Below, piece after piece: positions 11,121 through 23,059 of a DNA stretch of 62,000 bases. The notes beneath the pieces are model-generated. The model was not told the origin of the DNA. It ran no database searches and saw only the letters and a program-made list of their open reading frames with translations. Source of the stretch: Adiantum capillus-veneris (lineage: Eukaryota; Streptophyta; Polypodiopsida; Polypodiales; Pteridaceae); NCBI GenBank assembly GCA_014529385.2, contig CM043945.1, positions 155,316,741 through 155,378,740 of the forward strand, given 5' to 3'. The translations under genes were made by a program, and so were the position numbers. Numbering within the stretch: position 1 is the first letter of the stretch; each line of letters begins with the position of its first letter.

Positions 11121-11699
11121 TTGTCTACCAATTCTTGTACTTGCCTCATGATCTCCTCTTGTTGAGCTTGGGAAACTCGATAAGGAGGCTTGTTAGGCGG
11201 TGAGCTTCCTGGTAGGAGCTCAATTCGATGGTCATCATCCCCTTTTTTTGGAAGTAAGTCCATAGGGATATCATCGATAAAAACATCTTAGAATCCATCT
11301 AGAAAATTAGACAAGTCTAACTCTTCTTGATTCCTACCACTTTGTTTTATGAAAGCATTAGCATCATTTAGACTCTTTGACAAAAAACATGTACGAGGAA
11401 ACTGAACTTTTCATTGACTTATCAAAAGCCGGTGAATTTGCAAGTGGTATAGTACGACCAGACTCGTTAGCTTCTATATACATGTTTTTTACCCTGTTCA
11501 GGGAACTTCATGTTGGCAGCCGTGCGGTTGAACCATGGTGCCCCTAGGATAACATCCTCATGTTGGAGAGGAGAGATGAAAAAGTCTTCTTTGTTGATGT
11601 AGCTTTGGACATGAAGCCCCAACTTCCCAATCAAGGGAGTAACGGAGGCTTGTTGTCCCTTTTGAAAGCTCCATTGACAGTTATAGTATCTCCCATCTC

Positions 11700-11960
11700 A
11701 ACGCTTTAATGCTCAACTTATTGGCCAACTCTGTTGATATGAAGGTGTGAGTAGAGCTAGGGTCAAACAGGATGAAGGCATCATGCTCCCTTACCTTTCC
11801 CCAAGCATACGAGAGAGGTGATCCTTTGCAATGAGCATCGTCTTTTGAAGCTTCGACCATGGAAGCTCTAGGAGTCTCATTGCGACTATTTCTTTTGGGG
11901 AAAGAACAATAGCCATGTCCTTACTCCCCACACTTAAAGCATTTGTGGTCCTTACAAAAA
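11700..11960 (-). pseudogene. Gypsy A protease and gag zinc-knuckle remnant
   Basis: At 11734-11779 the minus strand gives F-I-L-F-D-P-S-S-T-H-T-F-I-S, the retropepsin active-site loop; the expected Gly after Pro is Ser, whereas element B keeps it (D-P-G-S-T-H). Just upstream (about 11895-11960) is C-F-K-C-G-E, a CCHC knuckle broken by a stop before G-H-G-Y. Protease would mature the Gag-Pol polyprotein. Inactive because of the substitution and stops. Confidence 0.7.
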
Positions 11961-13258
11961 GCTTCTAGATCTTTAGAAGAGAATTTATTTTACCTTTAAA
12001 GTCCCTTCTCCTTGTTGTTGATGTTGTTGGAATTGCCTTGGGAACAGTTCTGGGCATTATTCTTCCCCTTTGCTTCATTTCGATCTTTGTTTTCCATGGG
12101 CTTGACATTCCTTTTAGCCCCTTGTTGGAAATTATGTGCAAAGCAACCATAGTGTGGTAAATTACTTTGGTGATAGAACCAGGCCGTTGGGAGTTGACAT
12201 ACTCGGCCATTTCTTCAGGTAATCTTGCACATAATTGTTGCTTTTTCTTGGCAAAGTATATCTTTTGAAAGACAATAGTCCTGAGATGTAAATCCCAAAA
12301 CGTCCACATATTTGTGGATAGACGCGTTGGAGAGAAGCTCCAAACTCCTCCGGTTTTTGGTAAGCACTTGGTCCTTTGCATCGCTTGCAAGGAATTGCTT
12401 CATGATGGAAACTCGTAGAGTTTTCCATGCCTTTGGGGCTTCGTCATTGCCACAAAGGCTAGCCCACCATTGACGAGCAGATTTTTGGAAGTGCATAGCT
12501 ACATGATGTAGCTTGGAGGAGTATGTGAATCCCTCGTCTTCAAAGGCCACGTTGAATTGTTGGATGAAGGCCAATACTTTGTTAGTAGCACCAAAGGTTC
12601 TATCAGAGGTAAGAAAAGAGAAACTCTTTCCTCCCTCTTTGAATTTCTTGAGATTTTGAAACCTTTTCCACGTAGGGTAAGATTTGCGATGTCCTCTCCT
12701 CTTGTATTCTCTAGGAGAATAGCTGTTACTTTCTTCGAAAGAGGACGAAGGTGAAGAGGGTGACCTCTTTCTTACCTTTTTCTTCCTTTGTTTTCTCTCT
12801 TCCCTTTTGGAGTGACGGGGAGAAGGACTATGGGTTGACCATTTCCTCTTGGGAGGAGTTGGCGGCCATCTAGACCACCGTCTTCGTGGAGCCACATCTT
12901 CAGAGGAACTTAGTGATTCGCTTCTTTCTAATTCGTTGGATTACTCCTCTTATGGGAGAGTGTCTTGTTCTGGGAGTCTCATCAAGAGGCCTAAGCTCTC
13001 TCTCCTCTTGGAGAGGAAGGGAAATCCCATAAGCATAAAGTTGTTGAGTAACTTGGCTTGAAAAGCGGGGTTTCCCATAGCTTGTTGCAACCTAGTAAGA
13101 AGATAATTAACAAACATGGGGGCATCATCATTAGCATCTTCATGTGCAAAATCAAATTTGTCAATATTCATTATACTCTCTTTGTTCTTGTTAGTCGTTC
13201 TAATTAAACTTATGTACAAATTACTTTGTGCTTTGGTACCCTCGAAAACTTTAGTCAC
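11961..13258 (-). pseudogene. Gypsy A gag, broken
   Basis: Capsid-like Gag. The N-terminus at 13258-12950 (M-T-K-V-F-E-G-T-K-A-Q; L-T-R-L-Q-Q-A-M-G-N-P-A) matches the start in element B at 17591. A Ser/Arg/Lys-rich linker follows (12895-12660, with S-P-S-S-P-S-S-S-F-E-E). Then comes a Retrotrans_gag-type domain (12660-12215) with H-H-V-A-M-H-F-Q-K-S-A-R-Q-W-W and S-I-M-K-Q-F-L. At least two frameshifts, near 12215 and 12950, split it. Confidence 0.8.
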
Positions 13259-13594
13259 TACTCTTCTTTACCTTTGAAAATTAGTTCTCAAGCAGCCACA
13301 CCCGTGGTTTAGACACTGTTGATTGCAAAGACTAGTGGAGAGGGTCTAGCATTACTAGGTTGATTATGGTTCTTGTTGAGCTTGCTTGTAGCTCAATAAT
13401 GGTTAAGCCAAAGGCAAGCCCTGAGAGACTCCATTATTTAGACTATAGTTCCCAACGGTGTACCTCAAACTAAGTCCTTTTCAATCAAGATAATAGATCC
13501 ATTTTCCACTTACCCTATTGCAATGAATAGGTCCAACCTTTTATGGAAAACTTAAGGACCTCTCTTCTTAAGCAAGAAAAGAGAAACCAATAGC

Positions 13595-13605
13595 TCTAAT
13601 ACCAA
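13595..13605 (-). other. Primer binding site of gypsy A
   Basis: On the minus strand TTGGTATTAGAGC follows the LTR end TTACA directly. It matches the tRNA-iMet-complementary plant PBS (TGGTATCAGAGC) with one change. Confidence 0.75.
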
Positions 13606-14278
13606 TGTAATGTAAATGGCTTATGAACTTTGAGAATAGAAGAATTAAGAGAACTAGAGTGAGCATTTTTATGAGACTACTTTGAGAACATAGAGTGTGA
13701 ACTTAATTAGCGGTAGCAACATAACCATTATACTTAATTAACTTGGCATGACCAATACTTTTTCAAGAGAGAGAGTTAGAGAAATTGACAACAGTTGAGG
13801 ACCGAATTTATGTGGAGTCGGTCCCCCCTCTAATAGGCTTTTGTATTATAGATTCTCCCATAAAGAGAGACTTGGTACAATACAATCTTTGTGTTCCTTG
13901 TGACCTAGGTGATGCTATGAAGATGGAAAGATTTATGCATCACGAGCATAACATAAACTTAATAAAATCATTAACCATCCTCAGCCTCAGTTCCAAGGCC
14001 TCAAACACCTTCAAAGGTGGAGAGAGCTAGCGGGGAATGAGGGTACGGAAGAGGAAGAAGAATCATTCATAGGAGAAAGAAATAGTTCCTCACTTATCAT
14101 CACTCTTCTTGCTTAGCATAGCATAATAGCATATGAAGATGGAGAAGATGGCATGATTAAGCATTAAAGCATGGCTCTTGGCTGGATTTGCATTCCATAT
14201 CCAAGAGTGTTGGTAGGCTCTCAACTTCTCAACAAGCTTGGAGAAGGAGATGGAGTTGTTGCACTTGGCACTTCACAG

Positions 14279-14340
<62 letters not shown>

Positions 14341-14724
14341 AGAGTATACCCTCCAAGCTAGCCCCCAAGTTTCTTGGGTCGACCCCCTCTTTTTGGCCCT
14401 GTTGGAAGCTCATTGGCTCTCTCAAGACTAGCCAATCACAAGCCTGGGTCATAACTAGCAATAGGGTTAGTCCTTGGACAAGTATCCTTCTTTCCTCTTT
14501 GAGAGAGAGGACTTCATAAATGCTTAAACAATTAATTTAATTAGCTAAATTATCATTGGACCCCTTTAGAGGCTAACCAATAGGCTTTAGGCACACCATG
14601 AGGGCAACCTAACTAGGGGCTTTACATGTGTCCTTTTTGCCTCTTTGAGCAAGGGGTGCCCTTTGGATGAGGGACTGGGCACTCAAGCCCATCCCCTACC
14701 ATGGCTCGCCCCCTCCTTTGTAGG
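13606..14724 (-). repeat. 5' LTR of gypsy A, left arm of a long inverted repeat
   Basis: Ends at 13606 (minus-strand ...TTACA) next to the PBS. It is homologous, in inverse orientation, to 14801-17244. Shared blocks include the CTCTAACTCTCTCTCTTG region near 13770, the GAGAGAGCTAGCGGGGAATGAG block at 14019 and the ACCAATAGGCTTTAGGCACAC block at 14577. A (GA)28 tract at 14281-14336 is an expansion that the B copy lacks. The outer (start) boundary is taken from where the inverted match stops and may be off by tens of bases. Confidence 0.8.
14281..14336. repeat. (GA)n microsatellite inside LTR A
   Basis: A perfect GA run of about 56 bp, visible directly. The matching site in LTR B has only short CT and CA runs. 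Confidence 0.95.
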
Positions 14725-14800
14725 CCTTGCTTTGAAGATGCTTGAGGTGCTTAAGCATGTAGGGGGCCAAGTTGCTTGGGGCCTTGAAAGTCAACATGCA
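14725..14800. other. Spacer at the centre of the divergent LTR pair
   Basis: 76 bp lying between CCTTTGTAGG (ending 14724) and its inverse CCTACAAAGG (starting 14803). It shows no further inverted similarity. It is the loop of the long inverted repeat and must contain the junction between the two elements. Confidence 0.6.
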
Positions 14801-17244
14801 TACCTACAAAGGAGGGGACGAACCACACAAGTAGGGGATGAGGTTGAATGACTCCTGTTTCTCCCAAAGGGCACGCCTTGCTTAAGAGGCAAAAGGGACA
14901 CATGTCAAGCCCCTAGCTAAGTTTCCCCCATAGTGTGCCTAAAGCCTATTGGTTGAGACCTAGAAAGGACCAATGAGAATTATACTAATTAAATCAATTG
15001 TTTATGCATTTATCAAGTCCTCTCTCTCAAAGGAGAAAGGGGAACACTTGTCCTAATGCTAGCATGGTTGCTTGATATGCACTATTGATATGCACTATGC
15101 ATGTGATTGGCTAGGCTTGTAGGGGTCCAATCAAATGCAAGCATGAGCTACAAGGAGGGTCGACCAAAGCAAGTTGGGGGTGTGCTTAGGGGGTATACTC
15201 TCTCTCACACACACTCACAAGCTTATTTTGGGGCTTATTCTCACTTGGTGAAAGTGCAAGAACTCCATCTCCTTCTCCAAGCTTGTTGAGAAGTTGAGAG
15301 CCTACACCAACACTCTTGGCTATGGGATCCAAATCCAACCAAGAGCCATGCTTCAATGCTTAATCTTGCCATCTTCTTCATAATCATTATTAATCTATTA
15401 TGCTATGGTATGCAAGAAGAGTGATGATAAGTGAGGAACTATCTCTTTCTCATATGTTACTTCTGCTTCCTCTTGCCTACCCTCATTCCCCGCTAGCTCT
15501 CTCAACCTTAACACTAGGTTGGTAACCTAACAGGACATAAAAGTGTCCTTTCAGGGTTTTGAAAAAAACCTCCAAAATCATAGTAGATCCACTCATTTTA
15601 TAAAATCCTTTCATGAGGTTATAGTTCAAGGCCTACTACACATGGAAAAAATAAGAAACTTGTAAAATTTCTCATCTTTTGGTCACACCAAGCCTCCAAA
15701 GTTGATGGACAAGTGCATTTTCATCAAAACAGTCATTTCTTACGTTTTGTTGCATAAAAATAAGATTAGGGATTTTTGTAGGACTTGAGATAAATTCCCT
15801 AGTTAACTTCAATGGGTTGGTGATCAGAACATATGATTGCTTCTCACTCACTATTTTTTGTTTTGCCAAAATAAATAGGTACAAAAAAGTTGAATTTTTA
15901 CCATTCTGCAAACCTATCATCAAAGTTTCTATAGCCACGCTCAATACAAATAATATATGCATGTTTTCTTAGCTCCCTATTGTCCTTTATGGTCAGAAGG
16001 AGCCATGGAGCATGTCAAAAGAATAATACATTTCTTACCAAGGGGAATCTTGGGGACGAAGATGAAGTGTTAAATACAGCAAACATGAAAAAACTGGACT
16101 CAACATTATGAGTTGTAGAATCCCATAGAAACTATTCAATATCTAGCCAAATTTGATCCTTTATTATGACTAGATATAGTTACTACCTACAAAATGCATG
16201 TAGTTGTCACAAGAAACTAACAATATTGAAAAAGCTATACTTGATATACTAGAATGTTACGTTTTCTTCTATAATTGAAAAAATCAACCATCGTTGTGTA
16301 CTATGCAAAATAGGGTATTAGGTGCCCCAAAACTCAAGGAATATTATCTTTATGTTACAATATGCGACATAGAAAATAAAAAATGCATTTGGATATCATG
16401 AAATCCATCAAAAAAATCATAGAAGAGCTAAAATTGGCTAAAAAACAGGATTTGACAATTTCTGTAATTTGGTCATAACTTACGACTTTAATATTTATTT
16501 CTCCCTAGAAGCATCAGGACATGTTGAGGACTACTAAAGATAGTTCTCTAGCATTATACACCTCACAAACATGAATTCTAGAGTGGTATAGTTGCAAAAA
16601 GTTGAAAAAAGCCAAAAACAGGACGTGTTTTTTCACACAGTTTAGGTTGTGAAATGTTGTGCAAGGACAATGTTAAAGATGGAATTGATATACCAAACAA
16701 ATGTCGAGTTTTTTTCAGCTCATGAGACAACTTTCTAGATAGATAGCACCTCAAAATCCATTTTGAAGCTCTTGACATAATTCAAGGAAAATGGTCACTT
16801 AACAGGACATAAAAGTGTCCCATTACCAACCTAGTGTTAAAAGGTGTTTGAGGCCTTGGGACTAAGGCCGAGGATGGTTCATGCTTTTACAAAGGTTATG
16901 TATGCTTGTGATGGATGAAGTTTTTCATCTTCATTGCATCACCTAGGTCTCAAGGAACCCAAAGATTGTATTGCATCAAGTCTCTCTTTATGGGAGAATC
17001 TAAAATACAAAATCCTATTGGAGGGGGGACGGTCTCCACATAAATTTGGTCCTCAATTGTTGTCAAGTTCTCTAACTCTCTCTCTTGCAAAAGTATTGTT
17101 CATGCCAAGTTAATTAAGTATAATGGTTATGTTGCTACCGCTAAGTAAGTTCACCCTCTATGTTCTCAAAGTAGTCTCTTCAAAATGCTCACTATAGTCT
17201 CTTAATTCAGCTATTCTCAATGTTCATAGGCCATTTCCATTACA
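14801..17244 (+). repeat. 5' LTR of gypsy B, interrupted by a DNA element
   Basis: Plus-strand LTR ending CCATTACA at 17244, directly before the PBS. It matches LTR A in inverse orientation across both sides of the insertion at 15512-16836. Without that insertion it is about 1.12 kb, equal to LTR A. The final part (16841-17244) aligns block by block with 14010-13606. Confidence 0.8.
15512..16836. mobile_element. CACTA-ended non-autonomous DNA element in LTR B
   Basis: 1325 bp with perfect 14-bp TIRs CACTAGGTTGGTAA. TTAA lies at both flanks (15508-15511 and 16837-16840). With the element and one TTAA removed, LTR B has exactly the same spacing as LTR A at this point, so this is a clean insertion. 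A 20-bp sequence, AACAGGACATAAAAGTGTCC, is repeated in the same orientation just inside both ends (15529-15548, 16801-16820). No coding frame of note. The ends suggest the CACTA superfamily, but its usual duplication is 3 bp; because the flank is palindromic a 2-bp TA duplication is also possible. Confidence 0.8.
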
Positions 17245-17256
17245 TTGGTATCAGAG
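17245..17256 (+). other. Primer binding site of gypsy B
   Basis: TTGGTATCAGAG directly follows the LTR end TTACA. It is complementary to plant initiator tRNA-Met. Confidence 0.85.
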
Positions 17257-17590
17257 TTATTTGTTTCTCTTTTCTTGATTAAGAAGAGAGGTCCTTAAGT
17301 TGTCCATGAAAGGTTGGAATTGTTCATTGCAATAGGGTAAGTGGGACAGGGATCCATGATCTTGGTTGAAAAGGACTTAGTTTGAGGTACACTGTTTGGA
17401 ACTATAGTCTTAATAATGGAGTCTTTCAGGGCTTGACTTTAGCTTAACAATTATTGAGCTACTAGCAAGCTCAACGGAACCATAATCAACCGAGCAATGT
17501 TAGACCCTCTCTACTAGTCTTTGCAATCAACAGTCTCAAAACCACGAGTGTGGCTACTTGAGAACTAATTTTCAAAGGTAAAGAAGAGTA

Positions 17591-18980
17591 ATGACTAAGG
17601 TTTTGGAGGGTACCAAAGCACAAAATATTTTATGCATAAGTTTAATTAGCATGTCTAACAATAGTCAAGAGAGTAAAATGAATATTTACAACTTGATTTT
17701 TCACATGAAGGTGCTAATGATGATGCCCCCATGTTTGTTAATTATCTTGTTTACTAGGTTGCAACAAGCTATGGGCAACCCTGCTTTGCAAGCCAAAGTT
17801 ACTCAACAACTTCGTACTTATGGGATTCCCCTTCCTCTCCAAGAGGACAGAGATCTTAGGAAGCCCCTTGATGAGACTCCCAGAAAAAGACTCTCTCCCA
17901 TAAGAGAGGAGGAATCCAAAGAACGAGAAAGAAGTGAATCACTAAGTTCCTCTGAAGATGTGGCTCCATGAAGATGACAGTCTAGACGATCGCCAACTCC
18001 TCCCAAGAGGAAATGGTCAACCCATAGTCCTTCTCCTTGTCACTCTGAAAGGGAAGTGAGGAAACAAATGAAGAAAAAGGCAAGAAAGAGGTCACGCACT
18101 TATCCTTCTTCTTCACCTTCCTCCTCTTCTGATGAAAGCAATAGCTATTCTCCTAGAGAATACAAGAGGAGAGAACATCGCAAATCCTACCCTACTTGGA
18201 GAAGGTCCCAAAAGATTAAGAAGTCCAAAGAAGGAGGAAAGAGTATCTCTTTTCTCACCTAGGATGGCACCTTTGGTGCTACTGACAAAGTATTGGCCTT
18301 CATTCAACAATTTGACGTGGCCTTTGGAGACGAGGGCTTCACAAAGTCCTCCAAGCTATGCCATGTAGCTATGCACTTCTAGAAAGTTTCTCGTCAATGG
18401 TGGGCTATCCTTCGTGGCAATGGTGAAGCCCCAAAGACATGGAATACTCTACAAGTCTTCATCATGAAGCAATTCCTTACAAGCAATGCAAAGAACAAGG
18501 TGCTTATCGAATGGCAGAGTTTGAAGTTGCTCTCAAAAAATCCATTCACAAAATGTGGACAAGTTTTGGTATCTACATCTCAAGGCTACCGTCTTTCAAA
18601 ATATAGACTTCACGGAGCAAACGTAACAACTTTGTGCACGATTATGTGAAGAAACGGCCGAGTATGTCAACTCCCAATGGCCTAGTTCTATCACCAAAGG
18701 AATCCACGACACTATGGCTACTTTGTGCATCAATTTCCAACCAGGGGATAAAAGGAATGCCAAACCCATGGAAAACAAAGATTGAAATGATGCAAAGGGG
18801 AAGAGCAATGCCCAAAACTCTTCCCAAGGCAATTCCAGCAACAACAACAATACGTCCAAGGAGAAGGGAATTTACAAAGGTATAAATAAACTCCCTCATG
18901 AAGAGCTAGAAGCTTTTCATAAGGACCACAACTACTTCAAGTGCGGGGAGCAAGGACATGGCTATCGTTCTTGCCCCAAG
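17591..18980 (+). pseudogene. Gypsy B gag, broken
   Basis: Same order as gag of element A: N-terminus M-T-K-V-L-E-G-T-K-A-Q at 17591; L-Q-Q-A-M-G-N-P-A near 17765; the Ser/Arg/Glu-rich linker at 17880-18260; the Retrotrans_gag-like part to about 18660; and a zinc knuckle at about 18935-18975 reading Y-F-K-C-G-E-Q-G-H-G-Y-R-S-C. The first zinc-binding Cys has become Tyr. Stops at 18259-18261 and within 18370-18390, plus several frameshifts, inactivate it. Confidence 0.8.
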
Positions 18981-19049
18981 AGAAATGCCTGCAATGAGAC
19001 TCTTAGAGCTTCCACGATCAAAGCTCCAAAAGAGGGTGCTCATTGCAAA

Positions 19050-20207
19050 GGATCACCTCTCTCCTATGCTTGGAAAAAGTTAAGGGAGCATGATACCTTC
19101 ATATTGTTTGACCCTGGCTCTACTCACAATTTCATATCAACAGAGTGGGCCACCAAGTTAGGCATTTAAGCACGTGAGATGGGAGATGTTGTTGTAGCCA
19201 ATGGAGCCTTCAAGGGGCAAGAAGTCGTAGTTACTCCCTTGATTGGTAAATTGAGGCTTCATGTCCAATGCTATGTTGACAAAGAAGATTTATTCATCTC
19301 TCCTCTCAAACATGAAGATGTCATCCTAAGGGCACCATGGTTTGACCGTATGACTGTTAATGTAAAGTACCTTGAAAGAAGGTTGTATTTCAAGTACAAG
19401 GAAAAGAACAAGTACATAGATGCTAATGAGCTTTGTCGTACCATACCCCTTGTAAATTCTCCTGCTTTTGACAAATCAATGAAAAGTTCAATTTTTGCGT
19501 ACATGATTTTTGTCAAACAATCCATAAAAGGTCTTAATGTTATATCAATTGAAAATGGTAGGAATCAAGAAGAGTTAGACTTGTCTAACTTTCTAAATGG
19601 ATTCCAAGATGTTTTTATTGATGATATCCCTATGGACTTACCTCCAAAAGGAGGGGATGATGACCATCGAATTGAGATCCTACCAAGAATCTCACCGCCT
19701 AACAAGCCTCCTTATCGAGTTTCCCAAGCTCAACAAGAGGAGATCATGAGGCAAGTACAAGAATTGGTAGACAAAGGGATGGTGAGGCCTAACTCCTCTT
19801 CCTTTTTTTATCCAGTCCTTTTAGTGCAAAAGAAAGATGGTACATACCGCATGTGTGTGGACTATCGAGCGCTAAACCATATCACTATCAAAAACGGATT
19901 TCTCGTACCACGGGTAGAAGATTTGTTTGATAAGCTTCAAGGTTTGGCCTACTTTAGTAGGATTGACCTTGACAGTGGCTATCATCAAATAAGGATAGTG
20001 AATGAAGATATCCTAAAGACCACGTCTTGTAACATGTTTGGTCTTTATGAATATCTTGTCATGTCTTTTGGTTTAACAAATGCTCTAGCCACATTCAATC
20101 ATTTAATGGATAAAATCTTTAGACCCTATCACAAATTCATTGGAGTGTTCGTTGATGATATCATCATCTACTCCAAGTCCTTGGAGGAGAACAAGAAACA
20201 TCTCTAG
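19050..20207 (+). pseudogene. Gypsy B protease and first part of reverse transcriptase
   Basis: The protease loop F-D-P-G-S-T-H-N-F-I-S is at about 19102-19140. The RT frame is open over 340 codons from 19179: linker, then V-Q-K-K-D-G-T-Y-R-M-C-V-D-Y-R-A-L, D-L-D-S-G-Y-H-Q-I-R-I, and the catalytic F-V-D-D-I-I-I-Y-S near 20150-20175. It ends at a TAG (20205-20207) shared with element A. Coding breaks off at 20231, where the 20.4-kb insertion begins, and resumes at 40670. Confidence 0.88.
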
Positions 20208-20219
20208 GTGATTTTTCAA

Positions 20220-20231
20220 GCCTTGAGGGAG
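20220..20231 (+). repeat. Left target-site duplication of the 20.4-kb insertion
   Basis: GCCTTGAGGGAG here is repeated at 40670-40681. Element A has this sequence once (rc of 10667-10678), followed by GAACAAG, exactly as after the right copy. The true duplication is therefore 9-12 bp long. Confidence 0.8.
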
Positions 20232-20439
20232 GAAATCCATACACCGAGCAGAAAAAACCGAGCATATCATTTTTTTGAGCAAAGGTAAAGAGAATTGTAA
20301 CACAAAATTCCTTTTTTGTATTAAGCCTCGGTACCATAATGTCAACTGTAGGTAGTCCAAAAAAATGGTCAATCCATAGTAGGTGAATACCTGTAAATCT
20401 CTACCTTTGTTAGTGCAACCTGATGCACAAACTCATGAG

Positions 20440-20748
20440 CTAAAGAATCCAACTCAAGGACACAAAAATACGCAAAGTACATGTGCTTTCAAGGCACTTG
20501 CTATCTCTTTTTTGGAAATCCTCACAAGTACATCGAGGGAATTCTGCAATGGTCACAACATAGTTCACCCCCTTTTGAACCGAGCCAGGAGTGCTAACAT
20601 GAAAAACATGCGATGCGTTAGGTACCAATATAACCTCTTTCATTAGTTGTGCTTGCATGCTTCTACCCAATGATATCATCTCATTGAAGTATTTGGTTAG
20701 TTTTGAACTCCATCTAGCATGCTTTCCATCTTTGAATTTAGCACACAT
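20440..20748 (-). pseudogene. SWIM-type zinc-finger remnant of a MULE-like transposase
   Basis: The minus strand encodes about 100 residues ending in Y-V-V-T-I-A-E-F-P-R-C-T-C-E-D-F-Q-K-R, then S-T-C-T-L-R-I-F-V. MULE and FAR1-type transposases carry a C-x-C...C-x-H SWIM finger with the same surround near the C-terminus. The final Cys-x-His is degraded here: Cys-Thr-Leu stands where Cys-Lys-His is usual. I found no catalytic core in the flanking sequence. It could be a piece of a related zinc-finger protein. Confidence 0.5.
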
Positions 20749-21700
20749 TGCCCACTTGGGCAGTTGTTCTATTGTGTTGCCACATTGTCACCTTGCAACA
20801 CAAACCCATTTTCATCGTGTCAAGATTGTCCGAGGCACCTTCTTTTCCAGCCATAGACTTGGAGCAACAAAATCATGCTTACTATGTGGTACATTGTAAA
20901 GTTTTGTAGTGATAGGAAAAAACCGTCCTTAAATATGGCAGTTGTCTTCAAGAGTTTCATCGGGGTCAATAAAGATTGATCGCAATTTTCGGACACTCTT
21001 TTTCCGTATTCTATCTCTATTCATCTCTGGACTTAGTACTTGCATTTCAAGAATTGTTGATTGAGCTACATCAACATGTCTTCTACTTGATGCACATAAT
21101 GACTGAATGCTCATAAAACTGGTTGACAAGTTCTGCATCGTTGTCTTGTGGATGATTGCATATTTTGATGTGCAAATAATAATTTATAATAGAGTCTTTT
21201 ATGCTCATCTTGAAATGAGGAATATATACAATTAACAGTGTGCTTAACCATGCGTTGCTCCCAATGAAAAACACACGATCTCTCTTTCTCAAGCATCTTT
21301 TTTTGGCTCCACGAAAGTAGATAGTACAAACTACAATTCAGTTTGCATTTGCCTCATCTGTCTAAACTTGGGACCAAAAAGGTTTCAAGTGGATAACTGA
21401 TTTTTCTCCCCAAACAAATTATATTCCTCAACTTTAATCAACTTCATCTCGCTACTTGCACACATGTGGCAAACTACCAGTTAGGGATGCATGCTGTTTA
21501 TAGTTCTAAAAGTTTTGGTGTCTGCCGTGATCGACGGTGTAGATCACCTCCATGTACACGTATACAAGCAGGATGATATTTAACCAAACGCCCTTTGTGA
21601 CCACCTTGGATGCCTCTTGCCTCCATACTCTTGCAACCACAACACCTCCACGCTTAATTGTCACCCTACTCATCAAATCTCAATACAATAGCTATCCAAA
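20749..21700. other. Interior of the Mutator-like insertion, unrecognised
   Basis: Short minus-strand open stretches (21138-20929 and 21292-21083) could be decayed transposase, but no motif is recognisable. Nothing else is supported. Confidence 0.3.
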
Positions 21701-21720
21701 GTTAACACAAATTCACTAGT

Positions 21721-21778
<58 letters not shown>
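21721..21778. repeat. (CT)n microsatellite
   Basis: A perfect CT run of about 58 bp. It stands about 130 bp before the first member of the palindrome family, in a module repeated with variation at 23019-23185. Confidence 0.95.
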
Positions 21779-21780
<2 letters not shown>

Positions 21781-22001
21781 CCCAGTTACCTTACAAGTTA
21801 CAGAGAATGAATTTCTCAACTATGTCCCGTTGCCTTTCACAACACCTCGCTCTAGCATTGGCCTAATGTGCATTGCAATATGGAAGGATGACAAGAATGT
21901 TGGGACATTACCCTAAACTATCCCGTGCCGACGCGGTAGTAGTTAGGGCAATGCCCAGCTTGTTCAGATGTAATGCATGGAATTAATGCAAACTTACAAG
22001 T

Positions 22002-22002
<1 letters not shown>

Positions 22003-22054
<52 letters not shown>
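22003..22054. repeat. (CT)n microsatellite
   Basis: A perfect CT run of about 52 bp. Confidence 0.95.
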
Positions 22055-22058
<4 letters not shown>

Positions 22059-22432
22059 TTCCTTTTTTTCCCCAGAAAAATTATTATTGCAATAATCAGT
22101 AACACTCATCAATGCAAAGAGAGGACCACCCGAATAGGTATGGAAAGTAGCTATTCTTTAAAGTAAGGCTTCAGGATTATCTAGAGACAACCTAAAACAC
22201 AAACAGGAACTAAAAACCTTGGGGGACACCCTTCCACAATGAGCCTATACCTGAAGCCTTTTTCACATGCACTCATGCAAACTGACGAGTTGCTCTTCCT
22301 CTATAAAAATATACTTTTTTACACTTTGGTATTGAAATAATTAGCATCGAAATGATGCACACATACATAACCATCTTAGGCTCCATTTGAGAAACCTCTA
22401 TCGTGGGGATTGAAAGCGAGAGCATTGATTAG

Positions 22433-22439
<7 letters not shown>

Positions 22440-22501
<62 letters not shown>
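22440..22501. repeat. (CT)n microsatellite
   Basis: A perfect CT run of about 62 bp. Confidence 0.95.
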
Positions 22502-22504
<3 letters not shown>

Positions 22505-23018
22505 AAATGAGCACTTGCAAAAAAGCAAGGGTACGTATATTGTGTAGACAATTTTGAAAGTCGATAAATAATATTTCCTAGGAGCTGAGCATTTAGGGAT
22601 TCATGGTCTACCCTATTGATCTCCAAAATTAAAATCAAGGACATGTTTGTGCTTCGTTAGCCAGACTTCTACTAGAACGAGTGTTCCGAAATGCCCTGCT
22701 GCTAAAGTCGACGTAATTAGTGACAACTCTCCAGCTAAAACTGCCCCATCAACTAAAGCTTTTGTGTGTCAGCATTTGCACCTTTTACTCCTAGACGGTT
22801 TAAACATGCAGCTTGCAATGGAAGCTGTGTACCACCTCCAATCGTTGCAACCTCCAAAGAAGTCATAGTGATGGAAACATGCAGTAGGTCAGACCCGGCT
22901 TTTGTGGGCTCCATCATTGTAATACACTGCAAGATCTCATGACCTGTTGCGATGAAAACAAATTGCTGACACAATATTTGCAACTTGGGCATTAAAAGCT
23001 CCAAGCACACCAGCTCGT

Positions 23019-23057
<39 letters not shown>
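23019..23057. repeat. (CT)n microsatellite
   Basis: A CT run of about 39 bp, followed by sequence similar to that after the 21721-21778 run. Confidence 0.95.

Positions 23058-23059
<2 letters not shown>

Larger units (their letters stand above)
8471..14724 (-). mobile_element. Ty3/gypsy element A, decayed, with 5' LTR
   Basis: Minus-strand element. From right to left it has a 5' LTR (13606-14724), PBS, gag, protease, reverse transcriptase, RNase H, integrase and chromo-like tail, which is the gypsy order (RT before integrase). Many stops and frameshifts break the frames. Gag and pol match element B at 17591-20207 and 40682-42509 throughout. No 3' LTR was recognised, so the left limit is the pol end. 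Confidence 0.85.

Noticed and set aside
8471-13604. Endogenous pararetrovirus (caulimovirid)
   Set aside because: There is an integrase with DDE motifs, a tRNA-primed LTR structure and no movement protein, so it is Ty3/gypsy.
15508-16840. PiggyBac-type element because of TTAA flanks
   Set aside because: The TIR begins CACTAG and not CCYT, piggyBac elements are not typical of plants, and the flank is ambiguous between TA and TTAA.
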